From positions 1 to 64,000 of the forward strand of contig CAWAJF010000014.1 in NCBI GenBank assembly GCA_963782345.1: a DNA stretch of 64,000 nucleotides, written 5' to 3'. Positions 60,689-64,000 of the stretch are shown piece after piece. A program made the position numbers and the translations under genes. Numbering within the stretch: position 1 is the first letter of the stretch; every line of letters starts with the position of its first letter. Under the pieces are notes generated by a model. The model was not told where the DNA came from. It saw nothing but the letters and a program-made list of their open reading frames with translations, and did no database searches. The DNA comes from DASUPK01 sp963782345. GTDB taxonomy: Bacteria; Actinomycetota; Thermoleophilia; Solirubrobacterales; 70-9.

Positions 60689-61120
60689 ATGATTGACTTG
60701 TCCCCGATGAGCCACGCGTGGACGCAGCGGATGGCGCTTGCGGCGGTGTGCGTGGGCCTGATCTCCGGCTGCGGAGGAGGTGGCGGAGGTGGTCAGCAGA
60801 CGGCCGAGGACACCGCGCGAGCCTACGTCGAGGCGCGCAATCAGGGTGACGCCGCCAAGGTGTGCGAGCTCTACAGCGATCGCCTGATCAGGACGCTGCG
60901 GACCTCGAACTGCGTCGGCTTCGTCAAGGAGCAGACCTCCGGGACGGCCACGGATCTGACCCTCGTGAAGGTCTCCGAACGCGGCGACGTGGCCACCGCG
61001 ACCGTCCAGGCGCGCCTCGGCGGTAACGTCGCGAACGCGATCGCGCCGATCGAGCTGAAGCTCACGAAGGAGAACGGCGAGTGGCGAATCTCAGGCCTGG
61101 GAGGGCCTGGCTCGCGCTGA
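60689..61120 (+). CDS. Lipoprotein with NTF2/DUF4878-like domain
   Basis: A 143-residue secreted protein. ATG 60689 (or 60707) gives a signal peptide MALAAVCVGLISGC with lipobox ISGC, then a Gly run (about 7) as a spacer, and a compact domain (TARAYVEARNQGDAAKVCEL to NGEWRISGLGG) with the alpha+beta order of NTF2-like proteins: VCELYSDRL..., VATATVQARL. Anchored outside the membrane. Ligand unknown. Followed by a strong hairpin at 61228-61266. Confidence 0.8.
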   Translation: MIDLSPMSHAWTQRMALAAVCVGLISGCGGGGGGGQQTAEDTARAYVEARNQGDAAKVCELYSDRLIRTLRTSNCVGFVKEQTSGTATDLTLVKVSERGDVATATVQARLGGNVANAIAPIELKLTKENGEWRISGLGGPGSR

Positions 61121-61227
61121 CGCCTCACCCTCGCTGAGATGGCTCCGCGGAACCGCGTCTGCGCGTCTGACACGCCTCGGTGCGACAGCTTTCACGCGAG
61201 GGGGGCGCGCCCGGCCATGCACCGCGC

Positions 61228-61266
61228 GGGGCGCCTTACCGTCATCTAATGACGAAAAGGCGCCCC
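61228..61266. terminator. Bidirectional hairpin between convergent genes
   Basis: GGGGCGCCTT (61228-61237) pairs with AAGGCGCCCC (61257-61266) over 10 bp, and inside it GTCAT (61241-61245) pairs with ATGAC (61249-61253), giving a long bulged hairpin. It lies between the lipoprotein gene and the end of prs. No T-run follows, so it is an intrinsic-like or RNA-stabilising stop signal. Confidence 0.65.
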
Positions 61267-61330
61267 AGCGGCGGAGCCGGACCTCCGACGCGCGAGAAGC
61301 GGGCGGGAAGTGGTCACCCGCGAAGGGCGG

Positions 61331-62359
61331 CTAGAAGAGCTGGTTCTCGCCCGCGAAGATCTCCGAGACCGAGTCGTCGGTGAAGATCCGGCGCATCGAG
61401 TCGGCAAGCGTCTGAGCGGCTGAGATCACGGTGATGTTGTCCGGGGCGCCCGGGCGCTGGGGCATCGTGTCGGTGACGACGATCCGCTCGATATGGGAGT
61501 TCTCCCGAGCAAGGCGCTCGTAGGCCGGGCCCGAGAAGACTCCGTGGGTGGCGACAGCGATCACGCGCCTGGCGCCCTCGTCGAGGACGGTCTGGGCGGC
61601 GGCGGTGAGCGTTCCCGCGGTGTCGATCATGTCGTCCACGAGGACGGCGGTCTTGTCCTTCACCTCGCCGACCACGTAGCCGATCTCGGCCACCTGCTGG
61701 GCGGGGCGCTCTTTCTCCATCACGGCCCAGTGGGTGCCGATCTTGCGGGCGAAGTTGCGGGCAGTCTTGACGCGGCCGGCGTCCGGGGAGACGATCACGA
61801 GCTCCTCGTCGAAGCCCATGTCGGAGACGTACTGCGCGAGCATCGGCATCGCGGTCATGTGATCGAGGGGGACGTGGAAGAAGCCCTGGACCTGGCCCGC
61901 GTGGAGGTCCATGGTGAGGACGCGGTCGACGCCGACGCCCTCCAGGCACTTGGCGACTATCCGGGCGGAGATCGGCTCGCGCGGGGCCGACTTCTTGTCC
62001 TGGCGCGCGTAGCCGTACCAGGGCATGACGGCGATGATCCGGTGCGCGGAGGCGCCCTGGGCCGCGTCGATCATCGCCAGCAGCTCCATCAGCGCGTCGT
62101 TCGGGGTCATCCCCTCGACCTCGTTGGCGGCGGTGGACTGGACGATGAAGACGTCGGCACCGCGGATCGACTCCTCGTAGCGGCAGTAGACCTCCCCGTT
62201 GGAGAAGGTCTTCAGGGTGACGTCGCCGAGGTCGACGGCGAGGTGACGCGCGATGTTGGAGGCGAGGCCGCCGGATGCGCGGCCGCCGAAGACCATCAGG
62301 CGCTTGCGGTAGTCCTGGACGATCTCCGAGACCGGCTGAGGCTGCTCGATCGTGCTCAC
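61331..62359 (-). CDS. prs: Ribose-phosphate pyrophosphokinase
   Basis: A 342-residue PRPP synthetase (ribose-5-phosphate + ATP). FSNGEVYCRYEESIRG, IIAVMPWYGYARQDKK (ATP-binding flexible loop), DLHAGQVQGFFHVPLDHM (divalent metal), and AVLVDDMIDTAGTLTAAA, the PRPP-binding loop. Full length for class I. Start GTG 62359 shares GTGA with the glmU stop. PRPP feeds nucleotide, His and Trp synthesis. Confidence 0.96.
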   Translation of the reverse strand: MSTIEQPQPVSEIVQDYRKRLMVFGGRASGGLASNIARHLAVDLGDVTLKTFSNGEVYCRYEESIRGADVFIVQSTAANEVEGMTPNDALMELLAMIDAAQGASAHRIIAVMPWYGYARQDKKSAPREPISARIVAKCLEGVGVDRVLTMDLHAGQVQGFFHVPLDHMTAMPMLAQYVSDMGFDEELVIVSPDAGRVKTARNFARKIGTHWAVMEKERPAQQVAEIGYVVGEVKDKTAVLVDDMIDTAGTLTAAAQTVLDEGARRVIAVATHGVFSGPAYERLARENSHIERIVVTDTMPQRPGAPDNITVISAAQTLADSMRRIFTDDSVSEIFAGENQLF

Positions 62360-63756
62360 GAGTCTTCTCCCTCGCTCGATTCCTTGTCCTTCTTCGCCGC
62401 GTAGCCCTCGACGTTCTTCTGCTCTGGCCTGGAGATTCCCAACGCCCCTGGAGGGATGTCGTCCGTGATCACCGAACCGGCTCCAGTGTATGCGTCGTCG
62501 CCGACTTCTACGGGAGCGACGAACGTCGTGTCAACCCCGGTGTGAACGTTCTTCCCGATCTTGGTGCGGTATTTGTTCCGCGCGTCGTAGTTCGCGGTGA
62601 CGGTCGTGGCACCGAGGTTGGTGCCCGCCCCCACCTCGGCGTCACCGACGTAGGAGAGGTGGGGCACCTTGGCGCCGGGGCCGATCTCCGAGTTCTTGAT
62701 CTCGACGAAGGTGCCGGCCTTGGCCCCCTCACCGATCCGGGCGTCCGGTCGCAGGTAGGTGAACGGCCCGACCTTCGCCCCGTCGCCGACCTCGCAGCCC
62801 GTCAGGTAGGAATGGATGACCGTGGCCCTCTCTCCGACGCGGGAGTCGATCAGCGTGGTCATCGGCCCGACCACGCTCCCGGAGCCGATCTCGGTCGTGC
62901 CGCGCAGGGAGGTGCCCGGCAGGATGGTCGTGTCCGGCTCGATCCGCACGTCGGCGTCGATCCAGGTGGCCCCGGGGTCCTCGATCGTGACGCCGGCGCG
63001 CATGTGCGCGAGATTGATCCGCCGGCGGGCCTCGGTGGTCACCCGGGCGAGGTCGGCGCGGTCATTGATCCCGAGGTTGACCGCAGGGTCTCCGACCGGG
63101 TGGGCGATCACCCTGCCGCCGGCCTCGCGGATCAGCGGCAGGACGTCCGGCAGGTAGTACTCGCCCTGGGCGTTGTCGTTGGTGAGCCGGTCGAGAGCGT
63201 CGGCGAGCGGCCCTCCCGCGAACGCGTAGGTGCCCGCGTTCACCTCCCTGACCTGGAGCTCCTCCGGCGAGGCGTCTCCGGGCTCCTTGGCCTCGACGAT
63301 CTTCTGGACGTCGCCGTCCACGGTGCGGATCACGCGGCCGAAGGTTCCGGGGTCCTCGAGCTCGGTGGTCATCATCGTCGCCGCCGCCCCGGCCCCGTCG
63401 TGGGCGGAGAGCAGGCCGGCGATCTCCTCGGCGCCGAGCAGCGGCGTGTCCCCGGAGAGCACCAGGACCGTGCCGGAGTCGCGGACGACGCCTGCGGAGG
63501 CGCGCAGCGCTCCACCGGTGCCGTCGGCCTCCGGCTGGACGATGGACTCCGTGCCGTCGGGCAGGACGGAGGAGAGATCGCGATCGGGCGAGACGATCAC
63601 GCAGACCCGGCTCGCGCCCGCCTCACGGGCGGCGAGGATGGGCCAGGCGATCATCGCTCGGCCGCAGACCTCGTGCAGGACCTTTGGCACCGCCGAGTGC
63701 ATGCGCGTGCCCTGCCCTGCGGCCATGATCAGGGCCGTGGTGGCCGGGGGATTCAC
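62356..63756 (-). CDS. glmU: Bifunctional UDP-GlcNAc pyrophosphorylase / GlcN-1-P acetyltransferase
   Basis: About 466 residues. N-terminal GT-A pyrophosphorylase: IMAAGQGTRMHSAVPKVLH, then LSGDTPLL and VNAGTYAF. C-terminal left-handed beta-helix hexapeptide repeats from about residue 235: GPFTYLRPDARIGEGAKAGT, YVGDAEVG, NYDARNKY with the acetyltransferase active site. GTG 63756 chosen; ATG 63789 would add 11 unconserved residues. It makes UDP-GlcNAc for peptidoglycan and is translationally coupled to prs. A Glu/Ser/Asp tail ends the protein. Confidence 0.95.
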   Translation of the reverse strand: MNPPATTALIMAAGQGTRMHSAVPKVLHEVCGRAMIAWPILAAREAGASRVCVIVSPDRDLSSVLPDGTESIVQPEADGTGGALRASAGVVRDSGTVLVLSGDTPLLGAEEIAGLLSAHDGAGAAATMMTTELEDPGTFGRVIRTVDGDVQKIVEAKEPGDASPEELQVREVNAGTYAFAGGPLADALDRLTNDNAQGEYYLPDVLPLIREAGGRVIAHPVGDPAVNLGINDRADLARVTTEARRRINLAHMRAGVTIEDPGATWIDADVRIEPDTTILPGTSLRGTTEIGSGSVVGPMTTLIDSRVGERATVIHSYLTGCEVGDGAKVGPFTYLRPDARIGEGAKAGTFVEIKNSEIGPGAKVPHLSYVGDAEVGAGTNLGATTVTANYDARNKYRTKIGKNVHTGVDTTFVAPVEVGDDAYTGAGSVITDDIPPGALGISRPEQKNVEGYAAKKDKESSEGEDS

Positions 63757-63818
63757 AGCGGAATCGTAGTTGCAGGGGGTCGCCCGCATGGTCGCGAGCG
63801 ACCGGGCGCAGGAAAGCG

Positions 63819-64000
63819 CTAGTCGCCGTCGCGGAGCGGCGCCCGCCGCTCGACCAGCTCCACCTGGCCCGTGGCGACGTCGAAGACGAGGCCGGTGACG
63901 GAGAGCGCCGCAGGAACCGCGGGATTGCTCGCCAGCGTTTCGATGTCCACCCGCACGCCCTCGTGTGGGTCCGCGGGCGCGAGCGAATCGAGCTGATCCG
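63819..64000 (-). CDS. Beta-carbonic anhydrase, C-terminal fragment (cut by right edge)
   Basis: Last about 60 residues only. The frame gives VRVDIETLASNPAVPAAL and VTGLVFDVATGQVELV, the C-terminal end of mycobacterial-type beta-class carbonic anhydrases, then a short Arg/Asp tail and TAG at 63819. The Zn-binding Cys and His lie beyond the window. CO2 hydration is expected if complete. It is upstream of glmU on the same strand, 62 nt between them. Confidence 0.7.
   Translation of the reverse strand, partial: DQLDSLAPADPHEGVRVDIETLASNPAVPAALSVTGLVFDVATGQVELVERRAPLRDGD

Noticed and set aside
1..64000. CRISPR arrays, insertion sequences, rRNA, prophage
   Set aside because: No spaced direct repeats, transposase, integrase, structural phage gene or rRNA-like stretch was found on reading.

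Overview
The window is high-GC DNA coding on both strands. Gene content and order (glmU–prs, rplY–pth, mfd–surA-like–mazG–eno–ftsB, a zinc-finger-fused sigma factor, several class III cyclases, csrA) suggest an actinobacterium, most likely of the Thermoleophilia/Solirubrobacterales type. That placement is inferred from gene content and composition; no marker-gene comparison was made.

Layout. (1) 1–8.8 kb is a DNA-defence island: a C5 cytosine methyltransferase, a NaeI-type restriction endonuclease that keeps all four catalytic residues, a sacsin/Hsp90-like GHKL ATPase joined to or followed by an SF2 helicase, and a UvrD-like SF1 helicase running off the left edge. The helicase and ATPase reading frames are interrupted by many single-base frame changes. 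typA (9.0–10.8 kb) has a compensating +1/-1 pair, so consensus errors in the first 10 kb are at least as likely as real decay. (2) 10.8–17.6 kb: hydrolase-cyclase fusion, VapBC-like pair, DUF1326/DUF2182 pair, processive glycosyltransferase, RhlE-like RNA helicase. (3) 17.7–29 kb: a flippase-like membrane protein flanked by two related zinc-ribbon/HTH proteins, a ThDP enzyme, a membrane cyclase, tRNA-Leu(UAA), a divergent MarR/MFS unit, and a sigma factor fused to a zinc-finger anti-sigma-like domain and a long Ala/Gly tract. (4) 28.9–37.9 kb: an R2-like ligand-binding oxidase candidate, small metabolic enzymes, a catalytically dead rhomboid, class I FBP aldolase, secreted nuclease, csrA, and dispersed intergenic repeats. 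(5) 37.9–47.2 kb: a five-gene operon containing four tandem paralogous multi-span membrane proteins (GT-C-like), each overlapping the next by 4 nt. (6) 47.3–64 kb: conserved housekeeping block ftsB–eno–mazG–surA-like–mfd, MFS, enoyl-CoA hydratase, pth, rplY, then UbiB-like kinase, GDPD, lipoprotein, prs, glmU and the end of a beta-carbonic anhydrase.

How the parts work together: methyltransferase and NaeI-like enzyme form a restriction-modification pair, probably acting at a GC-rich palindrome, with ATPase/helicase genes that could form a second DNA-processing layer. The four paralogous membrane proteins are co-translated and probably build one surface glycan or lipid-linked product. The right end links UDP-GlcNAc and PRPP synthesis with translation, repair and cell-division functions, as is usual in Actinobacteria.
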